A stretch of DNA of 64,000 bases from Chloroflexota bacterium (lineage in GTDB: Bacteria; Chloroflexota; Limnocylindria; P2-11E): assembly GCA_016194865.1 (NCBI GenBank), contig JACQAT010000007.1, forward strand, positions 124,001 through 188,000, in the 5' to 3' direction. The first letter of the stretch is position 1. Every line of letters starts with the position of its first letter. The translations under genes were made by a program, and so were the position numbers. Shown here one piece after another: positions 33,052-42,199 of the stretch. A model generated the notes under the pieces. That model was not told the DNA's origin. It made no database searches and saw nothing but the letters and a program-made list of their open reading frames with translations.

Positions 33052-33896
33052 GGTCCGGACGCGGCATCGTCCTGCCGCTGGTCTTCATCCTCGCGGGGCT
33101 CGTGTTCCTGGCCGCGAACTTCGGGTACATCGCGCCCATCAATATCGGCCGTGCGGTCGCGCTGCTCTGGCCGCTCATCCTGATGATCGTCGGCATCGAT
33201 CTCGCGCTCGCACGGCGGTTCCCGCTCGCGGCGCTCGGGGGCGAGGTGGCGGTGATCGCGCTCGGGATCGCGCTCATCGCGGTCCGGCCGGCAGGCCCCG
33301 ACCTGTTCTTCCGCGGGCCTGCCGCGGGCGACCAGAACATTACCGTCGCGCGCGAAGGCGCGAAGACGGCGTCTCTCAACGTGATCGTGGGCGGCGGCAC
33401 GCTGCGGTTGTCGGGTGGCGCGACGGCGCTCGTCGAGGCACGCTCGGACACCCCGGACCTGACCCAGCGTGTGTCGCGGCGCGGCGATAGCGCGGACGTG
33501 CGCATCACGATGGAGGACTTCCGGTTCGGTCGCGCGCCGGCGAACGTCGATGTGAAGGTCGCGAGCGACGTGCCGCTCGCCCTCAACGTGAGCGGCGGCG
33601 CCGGCGACTTCACGCTGGACCTGCGCGACGTCACGGTGACGGACCTCCGCGTCTCGGCGGGCGCGTCGAACCTCTTCCTGACGCTGCCAAAGCCCAGCGG
33701 CGAGCTGCGCGCGCGTATCGATAGCGGGGCGTCGTCGATCGTGATCGAGGTCCCGGCCGGCGTCGAGGCTCGCGTCACGGCCAGCGGCGGCCTCATCAGC
33801 GTGAGCGGCCGGACGGAGACGGCGGGGTATGGATCCGCGAAGGATCGCGTCACGATCTCCGTCTCGGCGGGGGCGAGCTCGGTCACGATCCGTTAG
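33048..33896 (+). CDS. LiaF-like cell-envelope stress protein
   Basis: A 282-residue protein with about four N-terminal membrane segments (to about residue 85) and a C-terminal beta-rich toast-rack domain of repeated strands (ADVRITMEDFRFG, VSGGAGDFTLDLRD, SAGASNLFLTLP, SASSVTIR-like endings). It resembles LiaF/DUF2154 and DUF4097 proteins that respond to cell-wall-active antibiotics. Together with the ECF sigma and PspC genes it suggests sensing of lipid II cycle damage. It ends 35 bases from the convergent typA gene. Confidence 0.82.
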   Translation: MRSGRGIVLPLVFILAGLVFLAANFGYIAPINIGRAVALLWPLILMIVGIDLALARRFPLAALGGEVAVIALGIALIAVRPAGPDLFFRGPAAGDQNITVAREGAKTASLNVIVGGGTLRLSGGATALVEARSDTPDLTQRVSRRGDSADVRITMEDFRFGRAPANVDVKVASDVPLALNVSGGAGDFTLDLRDVTVTDLRVSAGASNLFLTLPKPSGELRARIDSGASSIVIEVPAGVEARVTASGGLISVSGRTETAGYGSAKDRVTISVSAGASSVTIR

Positions 33897-33931
33897 GGCG
33901 ACCGCGTGTCCCTGCCGGACATGCCGGCCGC

Positions 33932-35770
33932 CTAGCGGATGCCGGCGGCCTTCTTCTGCTGACCGAGGATACGGTCGCGGTCCTGCTTCGCGAGCAGACG
34001 CTTGCGAAGACGGAACGCCTTCGGCGTGACCTCGAGCAGCTCGTCCTCGGCGAGGAACTCGATGGCGTCGTCGAGCGAGAGGTTGCGGATGCCGTCGAGC
34101 TTCACCGCGATGTCGGAGTTGCTGGAGCGCATGTTGGTGAGATGCTTCGTCTTCACGACGTTCACCTCGAGGTCGCGGTCGCGGATGTGCTGCCCGACCA
34201 CCATGCCCTCGTACACCTCGACACCGGCGCCGATGAAGAAGGTGCCACGGTCCTGCACCGCCGCGAGGCCATAGGCCGTCGTCTCGCCGGGCTCGAAGGC
34301 GATCAGCGAGCCGTTCTCGCGTCGCGCCATCGGACCGGCCAGTGGCCCGTAGGACTCGAACAGCGTGTTCATGATGCCGCGCCCGCGCGTGCTCGTGAGG
34401 AACATGTTGCGGAAGCCGAGCAGTCCGCGCGTCGGGATGCGCGACACGACGTGGACCGTCCCGTCGTCGCGATGCCGCATCTCCGTGACCGACCCGCGAC
34501 GCTGACCGACCATCTCGACGACGACGCCGACAGCGTCGCTGGGGACCTCCACGTCGAGCTGCTCGTAGGGCTCCTGCTTCTCGCCGTCGACCTCCTTGAG
34601 GATGACCTCGGGACGCGAGACCTGGAACTCGTACCCCTCGCGGCGCAGCGTCTCGACCAGGATCGCCAGATGCAGCTCGCCGCGACCGCTCACCAGCAGC
34701 GTGTCGGCGCTGTCGGTGTCCTCGACGCGGAGCGCGACATCGCGCTCGAGCTCCGCGTAGAGACGCTCGCGCAGCTTGCGCGAGGTGACGAAGGTGCCCT
34801 CGCGACCCGAGAACGGGCCGGTGTTGACGCCGAAGGTCATGCGGAGGGTCGGCTCCTCCACCCGGATGGGCGGGAGCGGGCGCGGGTCGATCGCGTCGGC
34901 GATCGTGTCTCCGATGGAGGCGTCACCGACGCCCGCCACCGCGACGATGTCGCCGGCGCTGGCCTCGTCGACCTCGTCACGCGACAGGCCGGAGAACGTG
35001 AACAGCTGCGTGATCTTCGCGGGGGTGATCGCGCCGCCGTGGTCGATCCGCGCGACGTTCATACCCTTCTTGAGCGTCCCGCTCTGCAGGCGGCCCACAG
35101 CGATCTTGCCCTTGTAGTCGTCGTACGTCGTGGTCGTCACGAGCAGCTGCGCGAGCCCCTGCGGATCGACGTCGGGCGCGGGGATGTGCTCGACGATCGC
35201 GTTGAACAGGGGCTCCAGATCGGGTCCCACGTGCTTGTGGTCGAGTCCGGCCTGGCCGGTGATCGCGTTCGTGTAGACGGTGACGAACTCCGCCTGCGCC
35301 TCGGATGCGCCCAATTCGACGAAGAGGTCGAAGGTCTCGTTCAGCGCGTGATTCGGGCGCGCGTTCGGCCGGTCGATCTTGTTCACGACCAGGATCGCGC
35401 GGTGCCCCCGCTGCAGCGCCTGCCGCAGCACGAAGCGGGTCTGCGGCATCGGGCCGTCCACGGCGTCGACCAGGAGCAGCACGCCGTCGACCATGTTCAT
35501 GATCCGCTCGACCTCGCCGCCGAAGTCGGCATGACCCGGCGTGTCGACGATGTTGATCTTGATGCCCCGATAGCTGATCGCGGTGTTCTTCGCCATGATG
35601 GTGATGCCGCGCTCGCGCTCGAGCGCGTTCGAGTCCATGACTCGTTCGGCGACCTGCTGGTTGTCGCGGAAGATGTGGCTCTGCCGGAGCATCGCGTCGA
35701 CCAGGGTCGTCTTACCGTGGTCCACGTGCGCGATGATCGCGATGTTCCGGATGTCCCCCCGAAGCGTCAC
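33932..35770 (-). CDS. typA: GTP-binding protein TypA/BipA
   Basis: A 612-residue ribosome-associated translational GTPase. The G domain begins [21 protein letters not shown], with the effector region, G3 [15 protein letters not shown] and G4 NKIDRP; then domains II and III ([38 protein letters not shown] in pieces) and the TypA-specific C-terminal domain ([24 protein letters not shown] in pieces). It supports ribosome assembly and growth under stress. I chose GTG 35770 because family members begin right at this point; ATG 35818 is an alternative. The frame remains open another 400 bases upstream, but only as a mirror of the next gene. Confidence 0.94.
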   Translation of the reverse strand: MTLRGDIRNIAIIAHVDHGKTTLVDAMLRQSHIFRDNQQVAERVMDSNALERERGITIMAKNTAISYRGIKINIVDTPGHADFGGEVERIMNMVDGVLLLVDAVDGPMPQTRFVLRQALQRGHRAILVVNKIDRPNARPNHALNETFDLFVELGASEAQAEFVTVYTNAITGQAGLDHKHVGPDLEPLFNAIVEHIPAPDVDPQGLAQLLVTTTTYDDYKGKIAVGRLQSGTLKKGMNVARIDHGGAITPAKITQLFTFSGLSRDEVDEASAGDIVAVAGVGDASIGDTIADAIDPRPLPPIRVEEPTLRMTFGVNTGPFSGREGTFVTSRKLRERLYAELERDVALRVEDTDSADTLLVSGRGELHLAILVETLRREGYEFQVSRPEVILKEVDGEKQEPYEQLDVEVPSDAVGVVVEMVGQRRGSVTEMRHRDDGTVHVVSRIPTRGLLGFRNMFLTSTRGRGIMNTLFESYGPLAGPMARRENGSLIAFEPGETTAYGLAAVQDRGTFFIGAGVEVYEGMVVGQHIRDRDLEVNVVKTKHLTNMRSSNSDIAVKLDGIRNLSLDDAIEFLAEDELLEVTPKAFRLRKRLLAKQDRDRILGQQKKAAGIR

Positions 35771-35861
35771 CGCTCCCAGCAGGCCTCGATACCGATGGTC
35801 ATGTTGCGCTTCCCACATGAAAACGATAGACGGTGCGACGGATCGCGATCGATCGAGCTCT

Positions 35862-36458
35862 CTATGAGCCGATGAGCGGCTCGAAATGCTCCGCCAGCGC
35901 CGGTGGGATCTCGCGCAGGTCGCGGAAGTTCGTGGGGATGTCGGCGAACAGCTCGACGATATTCGCGTGGTCTCCCTGGGGGAGGAACGATCGCCGGTAC
36001 CAGTCGCGATAGCGGGGGTACGTGTCGAGCTCGGCATGCCCCTTCTCGATCGCCGCGCGGAAACGCGGGAAGCCGGTGCTCTCGTCGTCGCGGTAGCGCG
36101 GATGGTTCCAGCAGACGAAGTGGAAGAGCTCGTGTCGCGACGACAGGGGCACCTGGGTGCGCCCTTCGTACGTTTCGACGCCCGCGGCGAGCCAGATCTC
36201 GTTCCTGTCCGGGTAGAAGCCGCCACCGCCCCGGGCAGCGAACCGATGGAACGGAGCGGTCGCGCAGAGCTCCCGGACCTCGCGGGGGAAGCCCTCGAGC
36301 GCCAGGCGGATCAGCTCCGGGCCGGGCGTGACCACCAGGTAGGCCCTGACGCGCCAGAGGGCCTCCCGCCAGGCCTGTTTCCGGGGGCTGGCCTCCAGCC
36401 GGTCGAGGAGGGCGTTCCCGAGCTCGTTCGAGCGCTGCGAGCGCTTGATCTCCCGCAC
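35862..36458 (-). CDS. Hypothetical protein with HELFH motif
   Basis: A 198-residue protein from GTG 36458 (222 from an upstream start at 36530). A HELFH motif in [14 protein letters not shown] resembles the zinc-binding helix of gluzincin metallopeptidases. A plausible downstream ligand region includes [15 protein letters not shown], and the C terminus mentions [15 protein letters not shown]. No signal peptide or membrane span is seen. It might be an intracellular metallopeptidase or an inactive relative such as proteins in toxin or phage contexts. Family not recognised. It lies upstream of typA on the same strand with a 91-base gap. Confidence 0.65.
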   Translation of the reverse strand: MREIKRSQRSNELGNALLDRLEASPRKQAWREALWRVRAYLVVTPGPELIRLALEGFPREVRELCATAPFHRFAARGGGGFYPDRNEIWLAAGVETYEGRTQVPLSSRHELFHFVCWNHPRYRDDESTGFPRFRAAIEKGHAELDTYPRYRDWYRRSFLPQGDHANIVELFADIPTNFRDLREIPPALAEHFEPLIGS

Positions 36459-36559
36459 GGGTCCATGATGCGACGGGAACGAGGCCAAGCCATTGACACC
36501 AATCCTGATACTTGTTCCTCCCGGAGCCAAAGGGTGGGCGGGCCAGCAAAGGAGCGTTC

Positions 36560-37336
36560 TTGACCTTCGACGAGGCCTTCGCGTCGCTTCGCTCAGCGGA
36601 CCAGATGCTGCTGCGCGCGACAGGCAAGCGGCTCGCGAGCACGCTGGCCGGCGCGGGCATCGGCGTCGGCGTGCTCGGCCTCGCGATCGCCCTCAGCAGC
36701 AGCGGCGCGACGACCTTCGAGGCCGCCAGCGTGCCGGCGGCCACCGCGACGCTCGCCGCGGTCGTGCCTCCGCTCGTGCCCGTGCCGGTCATGATCGAGA
36801 GCGCCGTCCCGGTCGCCCCGACTGCCGTGAGCACGGTCGCGCCCGCGACGCCCCCGCCCACCGCCGCGCCGAGCGCGGCCCCAGCCGTCGGTTCGGCGCC
36901 CTCGGTCCCGCACGCGGTGTCGGCCAGCGCGTACCGCTGGGGTGGGCATCGGTACGCGGGGCTCAGCGTCGAGCCGGGCACCGTGCTCACGGCGACGCGC
37001 GGCGGCACGGTCGAGGTGCGCCTCTACCAGATCGTCAACGGCGACATCCGCATCGGCGCGAACCTCCCGTCGCTCCCGTACTACCCGTACATCTACCTGA
37101 GCACGGCCGATGGCAAGGTCACCTACCGGCCGGGCGCGCTCGGCGTGGACGCGGAGGTCCTCGTGAAGGACGGCGACGTGGTGCGGGAAGGCGACGCGCT
37201 GCTGAAGGTGATCGGCAGCGGCGGCTCGTCATGGCGCACGTTCTACGACCGGGACGCCGCCTTCGACGTGATCGTTTCGCTCGTCACCGCGAGCGGGACC
37301 GAGCTCGATCCCACATCGCTCATCGCCGCGCGCTAG
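36560..37336 (+). CDS. Membrane-anchored protein with lipoyl-like C-terminal domain
   Basis: A 258-residue protein of unknown function. A short cytoplasmic part (TFDEAFASLRSADQMLLRATG), one membrane span at about 33-52, a Pro/Ala/Val-rich exported linker (about 60-125) and a C-terminal domain follow. That domain ends with GDVVREGDALLKVIG, the biotinyl/lipoyl-type hairpin also found in M23 peptidases and efflux adaptors, but no M23 zinc ligands are seen. Start TTG 36560 has GGAG five bases upstream. It is divergent from the HELFH gene and ends 45 bases before the tRNA-Val gene. Confidence 0.65.
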   Translation: MTFDEAFASLRSADQMLLRATGKRLASTLAGAGIGVGVLGLAIALSSSGATTFEAASVPAATATLAAVVPPLVPVPVMIESAVPVAPTAVSTVAPATPPPTAAPSAAPAVGSAPSVPHAVSASAYRWGGHRYAGLSVEPGTVLTATRGGTVEVRLYQIVNGDIRIGANLPSLPYYPYIYLSTADGKVTYRPGALGVDAEVLVKDGDVVREGDALLKVIGSGGSSWRTFYDRDAAFDVIVSLVTASGTELDPTSLIAAR

Positions 37337-37381
37337 CGGCTTTCCCTGGCGAGACGGAGCGCAGTGGCGTAACCGTGAAAC

Positions 37382-37457
37382 TGGTGGGCTCGGCTGGATT
37401 CGAACCAGCGACCCCTCGGATGTGAACCGAGTGCTCTAACCGCTGAGCCACGAGCCC
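37382..37457 (-). tRNA. tRNA-Val (CAC anticodon)
   Basis: A 76-base cloverleaf on the complement strand. The acceptor GGGCTCG pairs with CGAGCCC, the D arm is GCTC/GAGC, and the anticodon stem CTCGG/CCGAG holds the loop TTCACAT with anticodon CAC (codon GUG). The T arm contains GGTTCGAATCC. The discriminator A and a genomic CCA are encoded. Confidence 0.95.
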
Positions 37458-37561
37458 GGGTCGTGCGCCGTCAATGCTACCCGGCGCGTCGTCGCGCTAC
37501 TACGAAGCCGCAGGCGAAGGAGCAGGACGGTCACGGCATTGCGCAGCAGTGCTGTGACCAC

Positions 37562-38626
37562 CTACTTGTCGAGTCCCCGGTCCACCGCACTCTTGACGAA
37601 CGAGTCGTCGAGGATCTTCATCGCGTCGAAGCCGGCGATCTTGGGATTCGTCGCGCTGAGGACCCGGATCGAGTCCGCGAAGGCCTCGATCTTCGCGTAC
37701 GGCTGCGAGGGGAAGAGGCCCATCGCGTAGTCGTACGTCGCGCCGAGGACCTTCTGGTCCTTCTCGCCGAGCTGCTTCTGCAGGACCTCGAGCGCACCCG
37801 GCTTGTCCTTGCGCAGCGCGGCGATCGACTGCACGAGCGAATCCATGTACCGCTGCACGATGGGGCGGTTCGCGCCCACGTACGAGCGCTGCAGGGTGAT
37901 GCCGTTGTTCACCACCGGGAGCTTTTGCGACGCCATGTCGAACAACGAGTGCAGGCCCTTGCTCTCGAGCACGATCGAGCCGGGCGGCTGATCGAGGCCG
38001 CCCTGGATCGCGCCGGAGAGCAGCGCGGCCGTGCGGTTCTGCGACGAGCCGACGGCGACGATGGTGACGTCCTTGTCCGGGTCGATGCCCAGCTTCGCCA
38101 GGCCGACCCGCGTCGCGATATCGGAGGTCGAGCCCGGTGAGCTCACGCCGACCTTCTTGCCCTTCAGGTCCGCCAGCGTCTTCACGTTCGCGCTCACCAT
38201 GAACACGTAGGGATAGATGGGGACCAGGTTGCCGACCATGAGCAGGTCGGCTCCGCCCGCCACCGCGCTCACGACCTCGGAGCCGCCGCCGTGGAACAGC
38301 TGCACCTCGCCCGCGAGCAGCGCGGCGACGCCGGTCGAGCTCGCGATGAAGCGCAGGTCCGGGTCGACGAAGTTCTTCTGGAAGATGCCCTTCTCCTGGG
38401 CGTACCACATCGGCAGCGCGCCCTCGTAGATCTCGCTGAAGGCCACGACGATCTTCTGCATCGTCGGCTGCGGGGTGGCCGTCGCGGCACCGGCGGAGCG
38501 CGCCGCGGTCGGGCTCGCGCTCGCCGCCACGGGAGCCGCGGTGCCGCCGCAGGCACCGGCGACGATCGCTGAAAGCGACAACGCGATCAGGGAACGACGG
38601 GACCCACCCATCGACGCACCTCCCAC
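37562..38626 (-). CDS. ABC transporter substrate-binding lipoprotein (NMT1/SsuA-like)
   Basis: A 354-residue periplasmic-binding-type protein. The signal peptide ends in the lipobox VAGAC with C26, so it is a lipoprotein. The mature part resembles NMT1/SsuA/TauA proteins that bind nitrate, sulfonates, taurine or pyrimidine precursors (FFEIYEGALPMWYAQEKGIF-like start, GKKVGVSSPGSTSDI, LFDMASQKLPVVNNGITLQ in pieces). The ligand is not predictable. No permease or ATPase gene is adjacent, so its partners must lie elsewhere. Confidence 0.86.
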   Translation of the reverse strand: MGGASMGGSRRSLIALSLSAIVAGACGGTAAPVAASASPTAARSAGAATATPQPTMQKIVVAFSEIYEGALPMWYAQEKGIFQKNFVDPDLRFIASSTGVAALLAGEVQLFHGGGSEVVSAVAGGADLLMVGNLVPIYPYVFMVSANVKTLADLKGKKVGVSSPGSTSDIATRVGLAKLGIDPDKDVTIVAVGSSQNRTAALLSGAIQGGLDQPPGSIVLESKGLHSLFDMASQKLPVVNNGITLQRSYVGANRPIVQRYMDSLVQSIAALRKDKPGALEVLQKQLGEKDQKVLGATYDYAMGLFPSQPYAKIEAFADSIRVLSATNPKIAGFDAMKILDDSFVKSAVDRGLDK

Positions 38627-38640
38627 CAGGCGCCGCGATG

Positions 38641-38907
38641 CTACTTCAGGAGGAGGTTGATGGCGATGCCAGCGACGACGAGCAGCGCGAGCGTGATGCC
38701 GACGACGACGGCGATCCGCCGGAAGTCACGCACCACGTACGCACGCTCCCACGCGGCGGCCTTGAGCAGCGCCGCCGAGGGCGCGCCGCTCGCGCGTGGC
38801 GCGCCGAGGCCGCGCATCCCGCCCGACCTGCCGCGGCTCGTGCCCTCGCTGGGGCGAGCGGCGACGGCCGTGCGCGCGCGGGTACGACTGCGGGTCCGTT
38901 TCGGCAT
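38641..38907 (-). CDS. Small basic protein with C-terminal membrane span
   Basis: An 88-residue frame from ATG 38907. The first 55 residues are strongly basic with Arg/Ser/Gly (PKRTRSRTRARTAV), followed by a region around AYVVRDFRRIAVVV and one C-terminal membrane span (VVVGITLALLVVAGIAINLLL). No family recognised. It lies 14 bases upstream of the solute-binding lipoprotein gene on the same strand and 42 bases from the divergent DUF4446 start, so a shared promoter region is likely. Confidence 0.6.
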   Translation of the reverse strand: MPKRTRSRTRARTAVAARPSEGTSRGRSGGMRGLGAPRASGAPSAALLKAAAWERAYVVRDFRRIAVVVGITLALLVVAGIAINLLLK

Positions 38908-38949
38908 GGGGCGACAAGGATAGCCGAGCGACCTGTACCGTTCGACCTG

Positions 38950-39438
38950 ATGGTGCTCGATGAGCGCGCGCTGTCGCTCGCGGTCATCGCGCTCGCGCTC
39001 GCGGTGATCGGGCTCGCCGTATGGGTCGCGCTGCTGCAGCGGTCCGAGGCGCGGCTGCGGCGGCGCCTGCGGACGATGCTGCGCGACGGAGACGCGGGCA
39101 TCGACGAGGTCCTCGAGCGGCAGCTCCACCGCGTGGACCAGCTGACCGGACGGATGGACGCGCTCAACGCGCTGCACCGCGAGCTCGACGCGCGCGGCCA
39201 GCGGATGCTGCAGCGCGTCGGCGTCGTCCGGTTCAATCCGTTCTCCGATACCGGGGGAGATCAATCCTTCGCCATCGCGCTGCTCGATACCCAGGGGAAC
39301 GGGGTCGTGCTCTCGAGCCTCCACGGGCGCGCCGACACCCGCGTCTTCGCGAAGCAGGTCGTGCAAGGCCGCTCGCGCCACCAATTGTCCGACGAGGAGC
39401 AGGAGGCGATCCGCATGGCGCTGGGCCCGGCGCATTGA
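38950..39438 (+). CDS. DUF4446-family protein
   Basis: A 162-residue protein with an N-terminal membrane span (about 8-29), a coiled-coil-like stretch (EVLERQLHRVDQLTGRM) and the DUF4446 core (RVGVVRFNPFSDTGGDQSFA, LSSLHGRADTRVFAK). Function is not established; the family occurs in monoderm bacteria, often near chromosome-partition genes. Start ATG 38950. Its stop overlaps the lipid kinase start (TTGA). Confidence 0.82.
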   Translation: MVLDERALSLAVIALALAVIGLAVWVALLQRSEARLRRRLRTMLRDGDAGIDEVLERQLHRVDQLTGRMDALNALHRELDARGQRMLQRVGVVRFNPFSDTGGDQSFAIALLDTQGNGVVLSSLHGRADTRVFAKQVVQGRSRHQLSDEEQEAIRMALGPAH

Positions 39439-40313
39439 TCCAGCGCTGGCTCGCGATCGTCAATCCGATGGCAGGCCGCGGCAGAGGGCGGGCGATGCTG
39501 CCGACCATCGCGGCCACCTTCGCCGCCCACGGGGTGAAGCTCGACGTGCAGGTCACGCCCGCGCCGGGCGAGGCCGCGCGCCTCGCAGGTGACGCGGCGA
39601 GCGAGGGCTACGCGGTGGTCGTCGCGGTCGGAGGCGACGGCACGGCGAACGAATGCGCGAACGGATTGATGGGCGCCGAGACGGCGCTCGCGCTGTTCCC
39701 GCTGGGCACGGGCAACGATCTCGCGCGCAATCTCGGCTACCCGCGCAGACGCCGCGAGGTGCCCGCGTTCCTCGCCAAGGGCGCCCGCCAGCGTCGCATC
39801 GATGTCGGCGAAGCGAACGGCCGTGTGTTCGTGAACCACGTCGGTGTGGGCATCGACGGCGTGGTCGCCGCATCCGCGGCGCGCTACGCGCGCGTGCTCG
39901 GGCCCTTCGCCGGCTACGCGCTCGCGTCGCTGGTCGCGATCGCGCGGTACCAGCCGACGCCCATGCAGGTGTCCGTGGACGGAGCGCGGGAGGAGGGAAG
40001 CTACCTGATCGTGCTCGCCTCGAACGGCGTGCACTTCGGCGGTGGCATGAGGGCGGCGCCGGGGGCGGACATGAGCGACGGCGCGCTCGACGTGACGATC
40101 GCCGGCGCGCTCGATCGCAGTGGCGCGCTCGCGACGCTCGCGCGGCTGTACCGCGGGAAGCACGTCGACGGGCAGCGCGTGCGCGGCGTGCGCGCGCAGC
40201 GGCTCGAGGTGACGTTCGAGCGAGCGGTGCCGATGGAGCTGGATGGCGAGCCCTCGCGGGTCCGCGGGCTCTCCGTCGCGATCCGGCCCTCCTCGTTGAC
40301 GGTGCTCGCGTGA
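39435..40313 (+). CDS. Diacylglycerol/lipid kinase (YegS/DgkB type)
   Basis: A 292-residue lipid kinase. Recognisable are AIVNPMAGRGRGRAM, the ATP-binding GGDGTANECANGL, LGTGNDLARNLG and VNHVGVGIDGVVA. The second beta-sandwich domain has LIVLASNGVHFGGGM and ends PMELDGEPSRV. It phosphorylates diacylglycerol or a related lipid, recycling it to phospholipid synthesis. Start TTG 39435 is in a TTGA overlap; its stop overlaps selA (GTGA). Confidence 0.9.
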   Translation: MIQRWLAIVNPMAGRGRGRAMLPTIAATFAAHGVKLDVQVTPAPGEAARLAGDAASEGYAVVVAVGGDGTANECANGLMGAETALALFPLGTGNDLARNLGYPRRRREVPAFLAKGARQRRIDVGEANGRVFVNHVGVGIDGVVAASAARYARVLGPFAGYALASLVAIARYQPTPMQVSVDGAREEGSYLIVLASNGVHFGGGMRAAPGADMSDGALDVTIAGALDRSGALATLARLYRGKHVDGQRVRGVRAQRLEVTFERAVPMELDGEPSRVRGLSVAIRPSSLTVLA

Positions 40314-41656
40314 CCGACGTCCGCCGCGCGTTGCCATCGGTCGATGCCGTCGTGCGCGCCGTCGGCCGTGTCGATGCGACGCGGCGCGCTCGCGTCACCT
40401 CGATCGCCCGCGAGCTGCTGGCGGAAGCCCGCGCGTCGGGGACCGCGGTCGACACGAGCGCGGTCGCGGCGACGGCCAAGGCGCGTCTGGCCGAGCGGGA
40501 CGCGCCAACGCTGCGTCGCGTGATCAACGCGACCGGCGTCGTGCTGCACACCAATCTGGGGCGGGCACCGCTCTCGGGTGCCGCGCTCCAGGCGCTCCAC
40601 GACGCCGCCGGCGCGGCCAGCCTCGAGTACGACCTGATCGAGGGGAAGCGTGGCGAGCGCCACGGGCACGCGGCGCGCCTCCTGGCGGAGGTCTGTGGCG
40701 CCGAGGACGGCGTCGTGGTCAACAACGGTGCCGCCGCAGTCCTGTTGTCGCTGGCGGCGATCGCGGGCAGGGGTCGCGAGGTCATCGTGAGCCGCGGCGA
40801 GCTGGTCGAGATCGGCGGCGCGTTCCGCATCCCGGACGTGCTCACGCGCTCGGGCGCGAAGCTCGTCGAGGTCGGGACGACCAATCGTACCTACGCGCGC
40901 GACTACGCCGCGGCGATCACGGAGAAGACCGCCGCGATCCTCCGCGTGCATGCCAGCAACTTCAAGGTGAGCGGCTTCACCGCTCGCGCGACCTCGAAGG
41001 AGCTGAGCGCGGTCGCCCGCGAGCGTGGCCTCGCGTTCGTGCACGACCTCGGGAGCGGGACGCTGCTCGATACCGCGCGCTACGGGCTCGGCGTGGAGGA
41101 GACCGTGCAGCGGGCGGTCGCGGCCGGCGCCGATGTCGTGACCTTCAGCGGCGACAAGCTGCTCGGTGGGCCGCAGGCGGGTCTCATCGTCGGACGTGCC
41201 GCGACGATCGCGAAGCTGCGCGGCCACCCCTTGATGCGCGCGCTCCGTCCCGACAAGCTCACGCTCGCGGCCCTCGTCGCGACCTTGACGTCGTATCGCG
41301 ATGGGAACGCGGAGCGCGACCTGCCGGTCTGGCGGATGATCGCCGCGACCACGACATCGCTGGGCAAGCGCGCGAAGACCATCGCGGCCGCGGTCGGCGG
41401 GACCGTCGTCACGACCGAGTCGACGGTCGGCGGCGGCTCGCTTCCCGAGGAGACGCAGCCATCGCGCGCGGTGGCCCTCGCCGGCGCGCCGCAGGCGCTC
41501 GCGACGCGCCTTCGTAGCGGCGACCCGCCGGTGATCGGCGTCGTCGTGGACGGGCAGCTCGCGCTGGATCTTCGCAGCGTGCTCCCCGAGGACGACGCCG
41601 CGCTCGTCGAAGCGGTCGGTCGTGCGCTCCGCCATGAACGACCCAAGAGGGGGTAG
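40310..41656 (+). CDS. selA: L-seryl-tRNA(Sec) selenium transferase
   Basis: A 448-residue PLP enzyme that converts seryl-tRNA(Sec) to selenocysteinyl-tRNA(Sec). The PLP lysine is K283 in [13 protein letters not shown]. Also visible are [44 protein letters not shown] and [12 protein letters not shown]. It begins with the SelA N-terminal domain ([12 protein letters not shown]). Length is normal. Start GTG 40310 overlaps the lipid kinase stop. selB lies 540 bases downstream, but neither selD nor tRNA-Sec is in the window. Confidence 0.93.
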   Translation: MTDVRRALPSVDAVVRAVGRVDATRRARVTSIARELLAEARASGTAVDTSAVAATAKARLAERDAPTLRRVINATGVVLHTNLGRAPLSGAALQALHDAAGAASLEYDLIEGKRGERHGHAARLLAEVCGAEDGVVVNNGAAAVLLSLAAIAGRGREVIVSRGELVEIGGAFRIPDVLTRSGAKLVEVGTTNRTYARDYAAAITEKTAAILRVHASNFKVSGFTARATSKELSAVARERGLAFVHDLGSGTLLDTARYGLGVEETVQRAVAAGADVVTFSGDKLLGGPQAGLIVGRAATIAKLRGHPLMRALRPDKLTLAALVATLTSYRDGNAERDLPVWRMIAATTTSLGKRAKTIAAAVGGTVVTTESTVGGGSLPEETQPSRAVALAGAPQALATRLRSGDPPVIGVVVDGQLALDLRSVLPEDDAALVEAVGRALRHERPKRG

Positions 41657-41660
41657 AACA

Positions 41661-42050
41661 GTGGGGATGGATCTTCGGACCGTGCACAGCGACGGCGCGC
41701 CGAACGCGATCGGCCCGTACAGCCAGGCCGTCGTCGCGGGGGACATCGTGTTCTGCTCCGGTCAGATCCCGCTCGATCCCGCGACGGGCGAGCTCGTGAC
41801 GGGGGACATCGCCGCGCTCACGGCACGGGTCCTCGATAACCTCGAGGCGGTGTTGACGGCCGCGGGCTCGAGCCTCGCGCGCGTCGTGCGGACGAACGTG
41901 TACCTCATCGACATGAGCGACTTCGCCGCGTTCAACACCGCGTACGCGGCGCGGTTCGGTGACGCGCGGCCGGCGCGGTCCACGATCGCGGTCGCGGCGC
42001 TCCCGCGAGGCGCGCGGATCGAGATCGACTGCATCGCCATCCGCGGATGA
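41661..42050 (+). CDS. RidA-family enamine/imine deaminase
   Basis: A 129-residue RidA/YjgF protein that hydrolyses reactive enamines and imines. Diagnostic segments are [22 protein letters not shown] in pieces, [15 protein letters not shown] and [22 protein letters not shown], with the arginine and glutamate of the active site. GTG 41661 fits the AGAGGGGG site eight bases upstream; ATG 41667 is the alternative. It sits between selA and selB, possibly quenching dehydroalanine-type intermediates of the PLP enzyme, which is only inference. Confidence 0.9.
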   Translation: MGMDLRTVHSDGAPNAIGPYSQAVVAGDIVFCSGQIPLDPATGELVTGDIAALTARVLDNLEAVLTAAGSSLARVVRTNVYLIDMSDFAAFNTAYAARFGDARPARSTIAVAALPRGARIEIDCIAIRG

Positions 42051-42199
42051 CCCCGCCACGCGACGAGCCTGAGCGCACCGCGCTGCCGCTCCGCGCGACG
42101 GGCATCGTCCTCGGGATCTGGATGGCGATCCTCCTGGCCATCGCGGTGGTCCTCGTCCCCGCGGCCTTCGGCGCCTGCTACCCGGCGAGCGCGCCCTGA
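42047..42199 (+). CDS. 50-residue single-span membrane protein
   Basis: A small frame with a charged N terminus ([14 protein letters not shown]) and one membrane span ([20 protein letters not shown]), ending in CYPASAP. It overlaps ridA by four bases (ATGA) and selB by four (CTGA), so it is embedded in the selA-ridA-selB unit and almost certainly translated. No family recognised; a cytochrome-oxidase-like accessory peptide or a localisation anchor are possibilities. Confidence 0.6.
   Translation: MTPPRDEPERTALPLRATGIVLGIWMAILLAIAVVLVPAAFGACYPASAP

Noticed and set aside
35771-36226. N-terminal extension of TypA by about 150 residues
   Set aside because: Low-complexity antisense of the HELFH gene, without Shine-Dalgarno; the TypA family starts at about 35770.
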